From the NCBI GenBank assembly GCA_026225945.1, contig JAMJFZ010004066.1, positions 2,419,001 to 2,483,000 on the forward strand: 64,000 bases of DNA, written 5' to 3'. Numbering within the stretch: position 1 is the first letter of the stretch; each line of letters starts with the position of its first letter. Origin of the DNA: Cricetomys ansorgei. Taxonomy: Eukaryota > Chordata > Mammalia > Rodentia > Nesomyidae. Both the position numbers and the translations under genes were made by a program. This document shows, piece after piece, positions 42,703 through 53,454 of the stretch. Below the pieces are notes generated by a model. It was not told the origin of the DNA. It did no database searches and worked only from the letters and a program-made list of their open reading frames with translations.

Positions 42703-43058
42703 GAAAACACACACACATACATACATACATACACACACACATACATACTTACATACACACACACGTACATACATGCACACACACACATACATACACACAT
42801 GCACATACATACATACATACATACACATACATACATGCATGCACACATACATACACACATGCACACACACACACATGCACACACACACATGCACACACAC
42901 ACACAAACACATGCATACACATGCATGCATGCATGCATGCACACACACACATGCACTCGCATGCACACACACGTACATACATTCATGCACACATACATAC
43001 ATACACACACACATACACACATACATGCACACACACACATACACACACCCACACACAC
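42703..43058. repeat. CA/CATA/CATG compound repeat
   Basis: About 355 bp of CACA, CATACATA and CATGCACA blocks, including four tandem ATGC at about 42922-42938. Long Cys/Val/Met and His/Thr frames on both strands are artefacts. Confidence 0.96.
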
Positions 43059-43089
43059 CTTTTGATTCCCTATATGGACCAAAGCCCAG

Positions 43090-43744
43090 CCTGAATCCTG
43101 CTGTTGTGTGTGCAGGTGACTGTGCATATGCGCCTGTATTGGTGGAGAATCCAGAGGGCAGCTTTGGCTGTCATTATCCTCAAATGCTGTCCATCTTGCC
43201 TGCATATGCAGAGGCCAGAGGTCGACATCAGGTGGCTCCCTCTATCGCCCTCCTCCTTACTTTTTAAGCATATTTTATTAATCCTTTGAGAATTCATCCA
43301 TGCATGCAACGTATTTTTACGATAACCACCCCCCTCTAACTTCCCAGATCTGCTCCCTCTCTGCCTTCTTCCCACTTTGTGTCCTTCTCTGTTTCTTTAA
43401 ATAACCCACTGAGTCCAGCTAGTGCTGCCCAGATACATATGGCTGAGGGTCATCTACTGCAGCGTGGTCAACCTACCACAGACCACATCTTTAAAGAAAT
43501 CTCTGCCTCACCTGGCAGCTGTAGACTGTGAACAGCTCCTAGGTTAGGGGTACCTGACCCCAGAAGCTCATGGTTTCAGCTAGACTGGTTGGTCACCCAG
43601 ATTCCAAGATCCACCTATCTCCACCCCGGTGCTGGGGATATAGACATGGACTGCTGTAAGTGGCTTTTACGTGAACGTTGGGGATCCAAAATCAGGTCCC
43701 CGTGTTAATTCAGCATTTTGCCCACTAAGCCATCTCCCAAGCCT
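43090..43744 (-). repeat. B4 SINE split by an L1 3' UTR
   Basis: B4 pieces 43090-43260 ('gcagaggccagaggtcgacatcagg' in pieces) and 43577-43744 ('ccggtgctggggatatagac', 'aaaatcaggtccccgtg', 'taagccatctcccaagcc') flank L1 sequence. Confidence 0.68.
43261..43575 (-). repeat. L1 3' UTR fragment, nested in B4
   Basis: 'tattttattaatcctttgag', 'actttgtgtccttctctg', 'tgctgcccagatacatatgg', 'agcgtggtcaacctacc' match the antisense of rodent Lx L1 3' UTRs. Confidence 0.7.
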
Positions 43745-43864
43745 CCATCTTGATTTTTTTAAAAAGACGGCCAGCCCCAGATCTCCTTTCCTGATGGTGT
43801 TAGAGGGGAAAGTGGGGTTCCTTCATTTTGGGGGTTCTGAGTCCCATTCATAAAAGAATTTAGA

Positions 43865-44170
43865 AATGCATTCAAAAGGAAGCTCAAGGATAGCTTTATT
43901 AGCATTTAAGACATAATGAAACTCGTGGCAGCTGCCAGGAGGCAGAGGAAGAGTCGGTCCTTTAAGTTAGAAATGGAATAGAAAAAGAGACAATTATCAA
44001 GAAAGGAAGGGGTGCTCCCAAGAGTGAGCTGTAAAATGAGCCCCCAAAGCGTCAAGTCACCTGGCATGTGGTCTTTTAGAGTCCTTCCCCTTCCATTTCT
44101 ATAGCAAAGGCTTTGTTCTGCGCATGCTCTGTCCATTAGGCGACGCTGCTGAAGGAAGGGCTTCCAGTCT
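43865..44170 (-). repeat. Possible ERV LTR, antisense
   Basis: 'aggatagctttattagcat' gives AATAAAG on the minus strand. 'caagtcacctggcatgtggtc' and 'gcatgctctgtccattagg' look LTR-like. Ends not defined. Confidence 0.35.
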
Positions 44171-44672
44171 TCCTCACATGCTAATCTGGGCTCAGCTTTT
44201 TCAGACCCTGCTCCCCTATCACAGTGGGCCGGCTCAGTCCCCTCTCTGCAGCCATGTCCTGACCACTCTGCGTCAGGCTACCTCCACTGCCTCTGGCATC
44301 AGGGAGCTCCCAGCAAGGAAATGACCTGCGAATCATGTGATCCCAGAATGGGTGGGAAAGGGTGCTGGGGAGTTCACACACTTGCGTTTGAGGATGGCAC
44401 AGTTGGCCCTGCAATGACAGTGTCCTTGCACCCACCACCATCTCACCACCATCAGACCACCCAAGCCCACGACCCATACTCCGTACTCCACAGCACATCT
44501 CTTATTGGCTGAGCTTGGGTCACATGATGTCTAGACTCTTCACAAAGGTCTCTTTTCTATCTCCAACTAGTGGTTCCAACGGTGAGAATTCAGAAGGAAA
44601 TACAGGCACTTCACCACACCAATGACACAGACTGAAATTGTCCCAGTGGGTGGCCCTCCGGTATGTATTTTC
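44171..44672. other. Unique-looking sequence, nothing recognised
   Basis: The minus frame 44181-44498 (105 codons) has no domain I recognise. Confidence 0.42.
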
Positions 44673-44674
44673 CT

Positions 44675-44795
44675 GTGTGTGTGTATGTGTGTATACATGT
44701 ATGCGTGTGTTTTTTACATGGGATCTAAGGATGGAACCCATGTCTTTGTGTTTGTAAGACAGCACTTTGCCAACTTAACTATCTCCTCAGCCCCG
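44675..44795 (-). repeat. B4-type SINE fragment
   Basis: TG-rich head, 'gatctaaggatggaacccatg', 'aactatctcctcagcccc'. Confidence 0.65.
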
Positions 44796-44839
44796 TTTTC
44801 TTCTTTTTGAGATGTTCTTCAACAAATAAAACCTAGCTC

Positions 44840-45020
44840 TTTGGAGACCAGAAAAGGTGCCTGCCACCAAGTCTTTTAAAATCTGAGTTGGATCCCCAGG
44901 ATCCACATAGTGGAAGAGAACCAGCTCCTAAAGATTGTCCTCTGATCCCTGCATACATGACTTGACACATATGTGCAAGCGCAAGACACACACACATAAA
45001 CATAGATAAATAGTTACAAT
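44840..45020 (+). repeat. B3 SINE
   Basis: 'agttggatccccaggatcc', 'catagtggaagagaaccag', 'agattgtcctctgatccctgc', CA-rich tail. Confidence 0.8.
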
Positions 45021-45765
45021 TTTTGTAAGAATCTAGCTCTTCTGGGTAAGAGATTCTGTCAGTAAAGAAACAGAGGCCCCGACTTTCAAAAAGCCCTTTC
45101 ATCTAAACTCCCCACAACTGGCACATCCCAAGGAGGTCTTAATGACCAGGAAGTAGCATCAGCCACAAATGACTCTGAGTGCTTCAGAAATGGGGCCCCT
45201 CTCAAGGTAACGCCAAGATTTACTCTCCAGTCTTTGAATTCACAAAGCGTTTAGACTCCCTTGCTTTGATGAAGTTCTGAAGTTAAAATCTGGTCCTTCC
45301 AATCTGTGCATCCCTCCCAAAATAGCAATCCGGATCTCAGCGTGCTCCTCACGATGCCGTCCCTTTGACACGGCTGATATTCTAAGCGTGTGGGTTCCTT
45401 CACGACATTCAGCAGCCAGGTAACACGTGTGGCACCTGCACCAAGCCTGTCCTGACACGAGAAAAACCTGCAAGAAATGTTTATTGGTTGGAAAGGAAAA
45501 AAACAAAAAAAACAAAAAACATGTGTTGTTCTCATGGCTCTGCAGTTACTGCAGTGATGCTGATCACTCAGAGCTAGCACCAGGCTCTGTAGGTTTAAGA
45601 CACAAGTTTGGGGAAGACTGTCCCTAACAGCAGAAGCTGATTTCTGTTCATGTATCCCAGGGCATACCTGCTCTTCCGACCAGTGAACTCAAGTCACGGA
45701 TTGGGTTCAGTCACTTTCCAGAATGTCTTTCAGAAAGGACCCCAATAAACTCTGCACTCAGAATG
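45021..45765. other. Unique-looking sequence, nothing recognised
   Basis: Overlapping minus frames (45240-45580) lack a domain. Confidence 0.42.
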
Positions 45766-45773
45766 TGTGCGCG

Positions 45774-45825
<52 letters not shown>

Positions 45826-46585
45826 GGTGTAAGTGTATACGTGTCTGTGCATGTTGGGACAAGAAGTCAACATTGGGTGTCTTCCCCAGTCGCTTCCCAC
45901 CTTATTTATTGAGACAGCATCTCTCCCTGAACCGGGAGCCTGCTGATGTGGCTGACCATAGCCTAGAAGCCCCAGAGATCTCCCCAGCTCTGGGATTACA
46001 GACTCATACCATAACATCCTGATTTCATTGTTTTCTTTTTTTTTTATTTCTTTTATTTATTCTTTGACAATTTCATACGTATGTACAATGGGTTTTATTC
46101 ATAACCACCTTCAACTCTCTCTTCTTACTCCTCGAACATCCCCCCTCCCACACGTGTTCCGCTCCAACATTCATGGCCCCCTTCGCTCTTTCTTCTTTGT
46201 AACTCACCCACTCCAATTAGTGCCACCTGCTGGAATGCTGACTGATCTTGTCGGCCTGCTCCTATGCAGACCTTGTGGAGGTCGCTGCAGGGTTTGTGAG
46301 TTCGAGAGCACAGCAGCCGCACCACACCCAGAAGGCAGCATTCCACAGAAGTCCTCACCATCTCTGGCTCTTACGTTCTTACTGGATCCTCTTCCGAAAC
46401 ATAACCTGAGCCTCGGGAGGAGAGGGCTGACACAGACGTCACTTTGGGGGCTGACCGCTTAACCTCCTCTTATTCTCTGCACTTTGAGCATCAAGAATTT
46501 TTATGTGGGTTCTGGGAGAGCAGAGTTGGGTCCTCGTGCCCTCACAGCAAACATGCCCACTGAGCCATCTCCACAGGCTCCTCGC
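45766..46585 (-). repeat. (TG)n plus B4 SINE split by an L1 3' UTR
   Basis: TG run 45766-45823, B4 body 45824-46025 ('gagacagcatctctccctgaaccgggagcc' in pieces), then B4 end at about 46495-46585 ('ttctgggagagcagag', 'ctgagccatctccacagg'). L1 lies between. Confidence 0.7.
46028..46460 (-). repeat. L1 3' UTR fragment, nested in B4
   Basis: 'ttctttgacaatttcatacg', 'attagtgccacctgctgg', 'ccatctctggctcttacg', 'tgagcctcgggaggagag' follow the antisense of rodent Lx L1 3' UTRs. Confidence 0.7.
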
Positions 46586-46589
46586 CATC

Positions 46590-47000
46590 AGTTCTATTAT
46601 GAAGAACATGAATCAGGACCAGACTAGCAAAAACAAATACACTGGGCAAGGCCTGGGAAGGTCTCGAATACAGAATTCCCATGACTTGGCCATGGAACCT
46701 GGCACTCCTGTGTGTCCAAGCACCAGGAAGTTCTACAAAGCTAGTGTCCCAAGCTATTTTAGGGTCCCCTCATAGACAAAATTATAGAATCATTACGCAT
46801 ATGATTGAACTCAGTCTCCAGCCCACTCTGGTCTGGTTTATAGGTCATGGCCAATACACACCTAAAGAGCTGTCAGACGCATTCCTAAGAGCTGTCTCTT
46901 TAGAATAAACTCAAGTACTAATATTGCTCAAGGGTCCCATTATAAATACCACATGTGTCTACCACTGGGGAAATTCCAAGAATTTAGGAGTTTGGGGCAA
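46590..47000. other. Unique-looking sequence, nothing recognised
   Basis: No signature beyond short chance frames. Confidence 0.42.
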
Positions 47001-47001
47001 G

Positions 47002-47265
47002 GGAGGTAGGTGGCTCAGTTGGTAAAGTGTTCGCCACATAAACATGAGAATCTGAGTTCAACCCTTAGAACCCACATAAAAAGCTGGGCATGGTGAGTAC
47101 CAGACAACCAGTCTTGCCGAATCAATAAGCTCCAGGTTCAGTGAGAGATCCTGTCTCAAAAATTAATGTGGAGAGCGATAGAGGAAAATACCAGTCACCT
47201 CTGTCCCTATATACATATGCACACAAACTTGTATACATGCATGCAACACACACACACACACTAGG
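47002..47265 (+). repeat. B4 SINE
   Basis: 'aggtggctcagttggtaaag', 'gagaatctgagttcaaccc', 'aagctgggcatggtgag', 'tgagagatcctgtctcaaaa', CA tail. Confidence 0.85.
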
Positions 47266-47384
47266 TCCAAGGATTTAGACGTTCTCTTAAGCAATTTCTT
47301 CAGCCCCCACAAATATATTTTTTTAAGTTAATGAAAAGAAGTCTATCCACTGAGCCTGGATGCTTTATTTTGCTTTGTTTAGGG

Positions 47385-47505
47385 TTGTTTTTGCTGTTGC
47401 TATCTGTGTTTTGCTATATAGTTCAGGCCAGCTTTAAACCCTCCATCCTCCTGTCTCAGTCTTCTGAGTGTTGAGATTGCAAGCGTGCATGACCGTACTC
47501 AGCTT
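47385..47505 (-). repeat. B1 SINE
   Basis: 'gctatatagttcaggccagc', 'ctgtctcagtcttctgagtg', 'gagattgcaagcgtgcatg'. Confidence 0.72.
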
Positions 47506-47846
47506 CTAACCTGGGTTTTAGAAGACATCTGTTCTTGTCTCCTCCAACACCCAACCTCCTGGTTGATTACAGCAATTCCTACTTGCACAGTGATTACCGT
47601 GCCAACAAGCAAAGACAGAGCATCTCATTTGCCATGAGCTTTACAACCCTTTTGGATGATCCAGACGGTACACATGCCTCTCTCCTACTGTTACAGAGGA
47701 AGGTGCTACAGCTCAGCACATGGTGTGTTGCCTGTACTCACCCCGACAGTAGACATCAGAGTTAAACTCCAACCTGAGCCCTCTGACCCTGAAACCAGGG
47801 CTTTTCAGAAGGCCATATGGAGAATTCACATGCAAAACCCTGTCCC
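47506..47846. other. Unique-looking sequence, nothing recognised
   Basis: Plus frames 47535-47877 overlap. No domain. Confidence 0.4.
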
Positions 47847-47847
47847 A

Positions 47848-48113
47848 GCTGGGCTGGGGAAATGGTTCAGTTGGTGACAAGCTTGCCTGACAAGCCCAGG
47901 GATCCAGGTTTGAACCCTAGCATCCACATAAAAGGCTGGATATAATGGGGTGAACCTGTAACAGTACTGAGGAAGCAGAGACAGGAGAATTCTAGCCAGT
48001 CTAACCTACTTGGGAAGCCAGTAAAAGACTCTAAAGAAAAAAGGTAGATGGTACCTGAAGACTGATCTCTGAAGTTGTCCTCTGGCTTCCATTGCATAGT
48101 TCCCATACGCGCA

Positions 48114-48148
<35 letters not shown>
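47848..48148 (+). repeat. B4 SINE with (CA)n tail
   Basis: 'ggctggggaaatggttcagttgg', 'aggtttgaaccctagcatcc', 'gaagttgtcctctggcttcc', then a CG/CA-rich tail with AC run at about 48119-48146. Confidence 0.83.
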
Positions 48149-48149
<1 letters not shown>

Positions 48150-48616
48150 GATGAACCACTACCCCAGAAAGGGTCTTCAATTATTCAAATGAAGATGTCA
48201 GTACATTTCTTCCACCCCATTTACCAAAATGGACATTTTCAATATGCATCTGGAAGCAGGGAAGCTGCTTTTTCTACAATAAATATCATACAATACTCAG
48301 ACCTTTAAACCAAAAAGGCTTCTGATGAGCGCTCAGTAAATGAACACTAGGCACCCTTGACCCCATACCCATTTCCTGAGCCCTCTGAATCTAGAGAGCA
48401 ATTAGTAGCATTTCAGTTCCTACCAAATGTGTTCCTACCTGAACCTTTAACCATTCCAGGCCGTCATCATATTGGAATGGAGGTACTTTTCGTGCCTGCC
48501 TGGACTGATCACAAGCAGTACCTCTCAAAGAAGGGAAAATCCTCTCAGACATTCCAGATCATTCTCCTACCTAGCACCCCCTCACAGAGATTTCAATTTG
48601 TTTGTTTTACAACATC
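48150..48616. other. Unique-looking sequence, nothing recognised
   Basis: No repeat or exon signature firmly seen. Confidence 0.42.
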
Positions 48617-48617
48617 A

Positions 48618-48748
48618 GCTGGGGACATAGCTCAGCGGTAGAGTCCTTGCCTAGAATCCCCCAGTGAGGGGCTGGGCGTGTGCTCAGTGGGAGAGCATCT
48701 ACCTAGCATGTATGAGGCCAGAAATTCAACCCCCAGCACACACACAGT
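48618..48748 (+). repeat. ID-element array, two units
   Basis: 'catagctcagcggtagag' unit, the shared junction 'gcctagaatcccccagtga', then a second unit and a degenerate B-box end ('aaattcaacccccagcac'). The minimal form of the arrays at 4864 and 8928. Confidence 0.82.
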
Positions 48749-48782
48749 TTTCTTTCCTTTTTTGGGGGTGTGGGGGTGTGGG

Positions 48783-48935
48783 GTGTTTTGAGACAGGGTT
48801 TCTCTGTTGTAACTCTGGCTGTCCTGGAACTCACTCTGTAGACCAGGCTGGCCTCGAACTCACAGAGATCTATCTGCCTCTGCCTCCCCAGAGCTGGGAT
48901 TAAAGGCGTGTGCCACCACCATCAGGCCTTTCCTT
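48783..48935 (-). repeat. B1 SINE, well preserved
   Basis: 'gagacagggtttctctgttg', 'gctgtcctggaactcactctgtag', 'ctggcctcgaactcacagag', 'gggattaaaggcgtgtgccacc'. One of the least diverged SINEs here. Confidence 0.96.
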
Positions 48936-49044
48936 TTTCCTTTTTCTCCTTGTTTCTCTTTCTTTCGTTTTTTTTTTTTTATTCCTTTTTGAAAGAGACC
49001 AACATAAAGAATAGCAAGTTCAAATTCAATCTCTACAATAGAAA

Positions 49045-49190
49045 CCAGACACAGTGGTACACACCCATAATCCTGGCGTTTAGGAAGTAGAAACAGGAGG
49101 ATCAAGAGTTCAAGGTCATTCTTGGCCACCTAGCGAGTTCAAGGCAAACTGGCTTACATGAGATCCTATCTTCAAATAAATAGATAAACG
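49045..49190 (+). repeat. B1 SINE (old)
   Basis: 'gacacagtggtacacacccataatcc', 'gaaacaggaggatcaagagttcaagg', 'gatcctatcttcaaataaat'. Confidence 0.78.
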
Positions 49191-49744
49191 GCAAAGAAAA
49201 CTCTCAGATGCCAGTGCACTTTCTGGCTTGCTTCTCTGACCCACAGTTGAAAGCAGGTATCAAGAAGAGCTTCTTTTCTCAAGCCCATCCTCCAGGTTCC
49301 ATCAAGAATCTCATGCAGCAAAGCACAGCAAGGGGCCACTATGCTTCGGGGTGGCCCCTCTGGACCTCCTTCCTTTCCTTGAGGCAGCTTTGACGGTACC
49401 CAGGACACAGTGTTCCTCCTGCCAAGGATAGGGTGAGAACTTGCCCCTGCCATGGAGCTGGCTTCTATTGTCCCCATCACCAATTCCAGCCAAAGCAGGC
49501 ACATCCCTCCCTCAACACCCAGTGGTGGCAATGTGAGAAGGTTTCTCCATCCATTGATCACCCAAGCCTTGCTGCTAGGCTCAGGTCTCCCAAACTGAAG
49601 AGCTATAGGACCAGAATTCTGTAATCCCCAGAGCTTCGCCCATGCCAGGGTGTTGTGTGGCAATTTCCTCTGAATTGAAAAGAGAAGGGAGGTGCATGAG
49701 ACTCGGAGAGAAAACACGTATGGGAAGTCTGAAACTTGCAAGAT
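49191..49744. other. Unique-looking sequence with a long minus-strand open frame
   Basis: A minus frame of 189 codons spans 49172-49741. It does not begin with ATG (TTG at its start), and it ends inside a B1. No domain recognised. Confidence 0.4.
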
Positions 49745-50160
49745 TCAAGATGGCTCCTTCCCAACGTTATGGAAGCAGCAAATAACTGCTGGGGGATTAT
49801 GACCATCCCAGCTGCCAAGAGGAGATTCTCCAGATGTCCAGATGCCTGCGAGACAGGAAGAGAGCTCTGGGGATGGAGTTTCTGGGAGTCGTCACCTGTA
49901 CTGGGTTGGGCTTTTCAGTAATGCAGCTGCCTTTGAGTCATTCCTGCTCCTGTAGGTAACCCCACTTACACTCCTATAAGTAACCCCAAGAAACATCATC
50001 GCTTAAGGCTAGAGAGCTCAATGGTGAAGAGCACTCGGATGCAATTGCAGAGGGCAAGAATTTGGTTCCTAGCGCCCACATGGTCTGACTTAACCTCTGT
50101 GACTCCAGATCCAGGGGATCTGTCTGACACCCTCTTCTGGCCTCTACAAACACCTGCAAT

Positions 50161-50196
<36 letters not shown>

Positions 50197-50300
50197 AAAT
50201 AAATCTTAAAAAAAAAAAAAAAAAGCCTCATGGGTTTACCAAGTTGGAATTTGGTAGAGTTGTTACTTTGGTCTATTGTGGGTTCTTTGTCTTGGATGTA
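49745..50300 (+). mobile_element. Solo ERV LTR, family A, copy 5, holding a B2
   Basis: 'gtaatgcagctgcctttgagtc', 'gctcctgtaggtaacccc', then after the B2 'gtttaccaagttggaatttgg' and 'ctattgtgggttctttgtc'. The 5' limit is unclear. A TG run follows at 50305. Confidence 0.6.
50006..50224 (+). repeat. B2 SINE, nested in LTR
   Basis: 'gaagagcactcggatgcaattgc', 'ggttcctagcgcccacatgg', 'gacaccctcttctggcctc', a CA run (about 50165-50192), AATAAA and a 20-A tail. Younger than the LTR. Confidence 0.92.

Positions 50301-50302
<2 letters not shown>

Positions 50303-50335
<33 letters not shown>
50303..50335. repeat. (TG)n microsatellite
   Basis: Perfect TG run beside the LTR 3' region. Confidence 0.95.
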
Positions 50336-50336
<1 letters not shown>

Positions 50337-50758
50337 ATGTCTCATCAAAAGTCTGGTACAGCATTGGGGTTCTGAATGGGAGCTGGCACCTCCAATGCAC
50401 AACCAGGATCAATTTGTCAGAGGCACACAGAGTGTGAGAAAGTAATAAGATCCATCCAGCTGGAAAGCTGGCCGCGGACGACAGTGCCCATTACAGTGCC
50501 CATTCCTGGCCCCCCAAGAAATTTCACACCTTGACACCAACGAAGAGATTGTAGGAAAGAGGATTAACATTAATTAGCCTTTCCAACCTTGAAGGGGCCA
50601 CGTGAAAATGCCCCTTCTCTCTCAGCGCCATGACTAATACAGTGGCACTCTTGAGATGCACAAAGGGAAACCTCGCTCCCAGGAAAATGTCTCCAGAGCT
50701 CAAATCCAAACGGGTGCACCTTGGAAGGACATCTGTACTCAGTGGCGTCGCTCCCTGC
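50336..50758. other. Unique-looking sequence, nothing recognised
   Basis: No signature recognised. Confidence 0.4.
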
Positions 50759-50759
50759 T

Positions 50760-50877
50760 TGTTTTTCAGTCGGGATCCTACTATGGAGCCCAAGACGGCC
50801 TCCAACTCAGAATCCTCTTGCCTCGGTTTCCTAAGTGCTGGGATGACAGCTGTATTCCACCATGCCCTGATCAGCAG
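50760..50877 (-). repeat. B1 SINE
   Basis: 'cgggatcctactatggagccc', 'ccaactcagaatcctcttgcctcgg' in pieces, 'gtgctgggatgacagctg'. Confidence 0.75.
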
Positions 50878-50924
50878 GACCATTTGAAGGTAGGTCAAGT
50901 ATGTTATCTCTGGGTATAATTTAG

Positions 50925-50998
50925 TTTGCACTCCCTGCCAAGAACTGGGTGCCCACAATAAATGTTTGATGCCTGGATGAATGGATGGCTGGATGAAA
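50925..50998 (+). repeat. L2 3' end
   Basis: 'gggtgcccacaataaatgtttg' followed by 'gatgaatggatgg' is the typical L2 terminus. Confidence 0.5.
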
Positions 50999-50999
50999 G

Positions 51000-51716
51000 T
51001 GCTATCCAGTGGTCCCATCTGAAACCAACACCCATTAAACTCTTCCTGGGTGAGGAAGAGTTGTTTATGGAAAGAGGCCAGAACTCAATTTGCAAAACCC
51101 CTCTGTTGGCTTCACAATAATTTATGCTCATCTGCGTCTAATAAAATATGGAAGCAATTTTACAGGAACATTTTGTGCTTTAGCGATTCGTTTAACTATT
51201 TCCTCCAGGGGGCGAGGCATATATTCTCATCCAGATGTGTGGGGAGTTCCATGAATAAATCTGCAAATATCAAGATGAGATGCTCCCCTACCCCTGCTCC
51301 CCCTATACCTGACTTTGGCTAATGTAAGTAGAGGCCTAGAGAATTCAGCCCGTCCTGGCTCGTATGCCCCTTGTATCTATTCTGTGCCCCTCCCCAAATG
51401 GCGGAGGTGACCTGAAATTGCAGGAGGAGATGATTTGCTGAAGCCATTTTCCTCAAGTTCCTCCAGAACTTGTCAGGGCCTCAGAGAGATAAGCTGCTTC
51501 CCACGTCACACGTCCCCAACCAGAGACCACCCAAACGCTAAAGCTGCTGCCCCTTGGCTTCTCAGATACCACACGTGGCCCCTTCAGGGACCATGCCACC
51601 TGCATGAGCCGCCCCTAATCCCCCTGCAGTGTTAGAAGCTGATGAATACCGATGAGTAGCACCTGCCCCAAGCTGCCTGCCACCCCATTCATAACTGGGT
51701 TTTCTGGGTCACCGGT
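51000..51716. other. Unique-looking sequence, nothing recognised
   Basis: About 700 bp without recognised repeats. Frames at 51050-51322 and 51435-51635 have no known domain. Confidence 0.42.
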
Positions 51717-51717
51717 T

Positions 51718-51850
51718 CTTTTAATTAAACTTTTCATTTTGAGATTATTGTAGATTCACAATTATAAGGAGGGACTCTGAGAGCCTATGGCTCCTGTCAC
51801 CTGTTTGCTCCACAATGGCGGCCTCTTGCAAAGCTATAGTACAATGCTGT
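51718..51850. repeat. Old L1-like fragment
   Basis: 'cttttcattttgagattattg', 'agattcacaattataag' and 'ttgcaaagctatagtacaatg' resemble a conserved part of old mammalian L1. Orientation not settled. Confidence 0.45.
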
Positions 51851-51867
51851 GTCATCATTTTTGTGTG

Positions 51868-51873
51868 TGCATG

Positions 51874-51912
<39 letters not shown>
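51868..51912. repeat. (TG)n microsatellite
   Basis: TG run with one GC interruption. Confidence 0.95.
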
Positions 51913-51913
<1 letters not shown>

Positions 51914-51984
51914 CATGGCAGGGCAGGTTATGTGTAAGTGTGTGATTCAGAGGTCCAGTGTCTTTCTCAATCAATTTTCCCCCT

Positions 51985-52147
51985 TACGAAAAATTTATTT
52001 ATTTGTATTTTGTATATGTGAGTGTTTTGCCTGCATATATTAACTACAGTCACAGGTGGCTGTGAGGCACTAGTGAGTACTAGGAATCAAAACTGGGTCC
52101 TCTCCAAGAACATGCACTCTTAACAGCTGAGCCGTCTCTCCAGCCCC
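51985..52147 (-). repeat. B2 SINE
   Basis: 'gtgagtgttttgcctgcatat', 'gaatcaaaactgggtcctctcc', 'aacagctgagccgtctctccagcc'. Confidence 0.92.
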
Positions 52148-52224
52148 TTCATTAGTGTTTGTTTTTAACATGCCATCTCTGTCCCCTAATGTTGATAGAA
52201 GGTATATTTTATCCAAACAGATAG

Positions 52225-52372
52225 GTTTTGGGTTGGTTTTGGGTTTTTGGAGGCAGGATCTCTGGCCAAGTTGTCCAGACTGGCCTTGAATTTGCTACTG
52301 TTGCCCAGACAAGCTTAAGTCTGTGATCTTCCTGCCTCAGCCCTCCAATAGCTGCCATTACAGACCTGCTCT
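52225..52372 (-). repeat. B1 SINE
   Basis: 'ttggaggcaggatctctggcc', 'gtccagactggccttgaatttgc', 'gatcttcctgcctcagcc'. Confidence 0.72.
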
Positions 52373-52434
52373 TGAAGAAACTCCTCTGCCGTGGTTACCA
52401 TGTGCCCCACTCTCCGCTTGACGCTGTGCAGTAT

Positions 52435-52590
52435 AATTTTAATAGATATTTCTATGATAGTCTTTGTGTCAGCTGGGAAACTGAGGCACAGAGAGCTTAA
52501 GTGGTTTGCCCTAAGTCACACAGCTTGCAAGTGGTGAAGCCAGGATTCAAATCCAGCGATTCCACCATCAGGAGCCTGTGTGTGGTAGAG
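52435..52590 (-). repeat. MIR SINE
   Basis: 'gggaaactgaggcacagagagcttaagtgg' in pieces, 'gtcacacagcttgcaagtgg' and 'gccaggattcaaatccag' are the antisense MIR core. Contains 28 nt that recur at 53980. Confidence 0.88.
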
Positions 52591-53158
52591 TTAAATGCTG
52601 CTTGACAAACACAGGTGTGACAGTCAGTGAGTCTCTACTGAATAAATGGACACCCCAAAAATGTGGGAGGAAAACAAAAACCTAAGAAGTCCCTCTTATG
52701 TCTGCCCCTTACCCACTGAACAACTCCACCAATTCCCCCCAAGGATTGGAGGCTAAGCACTGAGGGAAGAGATCCGGGAAGGAAGAATCAAAGCTACACT
52801 GCGGAAGGTTCTAGAATAGGTTCCAAGTACTCGGGCTACTCTAGGATTCTGTGTCCCCTCTGTACACCTCCCTGCCCCCCACCCAAGGCTGCCCTGAGCT
52901 AGAAGGAAGGATCTGGAATCTCCCACGGTTCCCTCTCACCAGGTTCTCTGGCTCCCGCTATGAGGAGGCTTCTGCCTCCTATTCCACTAGCCTGTGGTCA
53001 GAGCCCACCTCTCTCTACCCACAGATCCAGGCAGCAGGCCTTGGCATGAGGGATTCTTTTCTCTACTAGATTTTTCTGGTGTGTTAGATAAATGTGAATG
53101 GTGTGTTGCAGTGATCGACACTCCCGGGAACTAGAAATGAAGTGGGTTCATGAGGAAA
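52591..53158. other. Unique-looking sequence, nothing recognised
   Basis: The plus frame 52851-53069 has an acceptor-like 'ctctctacccacag' at about 53012-53025 but no donor or domain that would support an exon. Confidence 0.42.
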
Positions 53159-53159
53159 T

Positions 53160-53302
53160 CCTTTGACAGGGAGGTGAGACGGGAGCTCATGTAGCCCAAG
53201 CTGGTCGCAAACTGGCCTCGTAGCAGAGAACAACCTTGAACTCCTGGTCCTCCTGCTCCACCCCACAAGAGCTGTGATTACAGGCATGCTCCAGCATGCT
53301 TA
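53160..53302 (-). repeat. B1 SINE (old)
   Basis: 'tcatgtagcccaagctggtcgc', 'aaccttgaactcctggtcctcctgc', 'gtgattacaggcatgctcc'. Confidence 0.75.
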
Positions 53303-53372
53303 GCAAGAATATATTCCTTTAAAAGGAAAGGGAATGTAACAGCAAGCTACCCTCCGAAAGGACAATTAGAGT

Positions 53373-53452
53373 TTACTGGGTGGCGGTCCAGCCTGCAACC
53401 CCAGCACCTGGGAGACTGAAGTAAGAGAGGCCAGCCTGGGCTTCTTAAAGAG
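53373..53452 (+). repeat. B1 SINE fragment
   Basis: 'cagcctgcaaccccagcacctgg' and 'agaggccagcctgggcttc' are a shortened B1, leading into a purine-rich tail. Confidence 0.65.
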
Positions 53453-53454
53453 GA

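Noticed and set aside
42592..43267. Long frames of 154-174 codons
   Set aside because: Translated CA/CATA repeat on both strands.
49172..49741. 189-codon minus-strand gene
   Set aside because: Starts at TTG rather than ATG, ends in a B1 SINE, and no domain or splice context was found.
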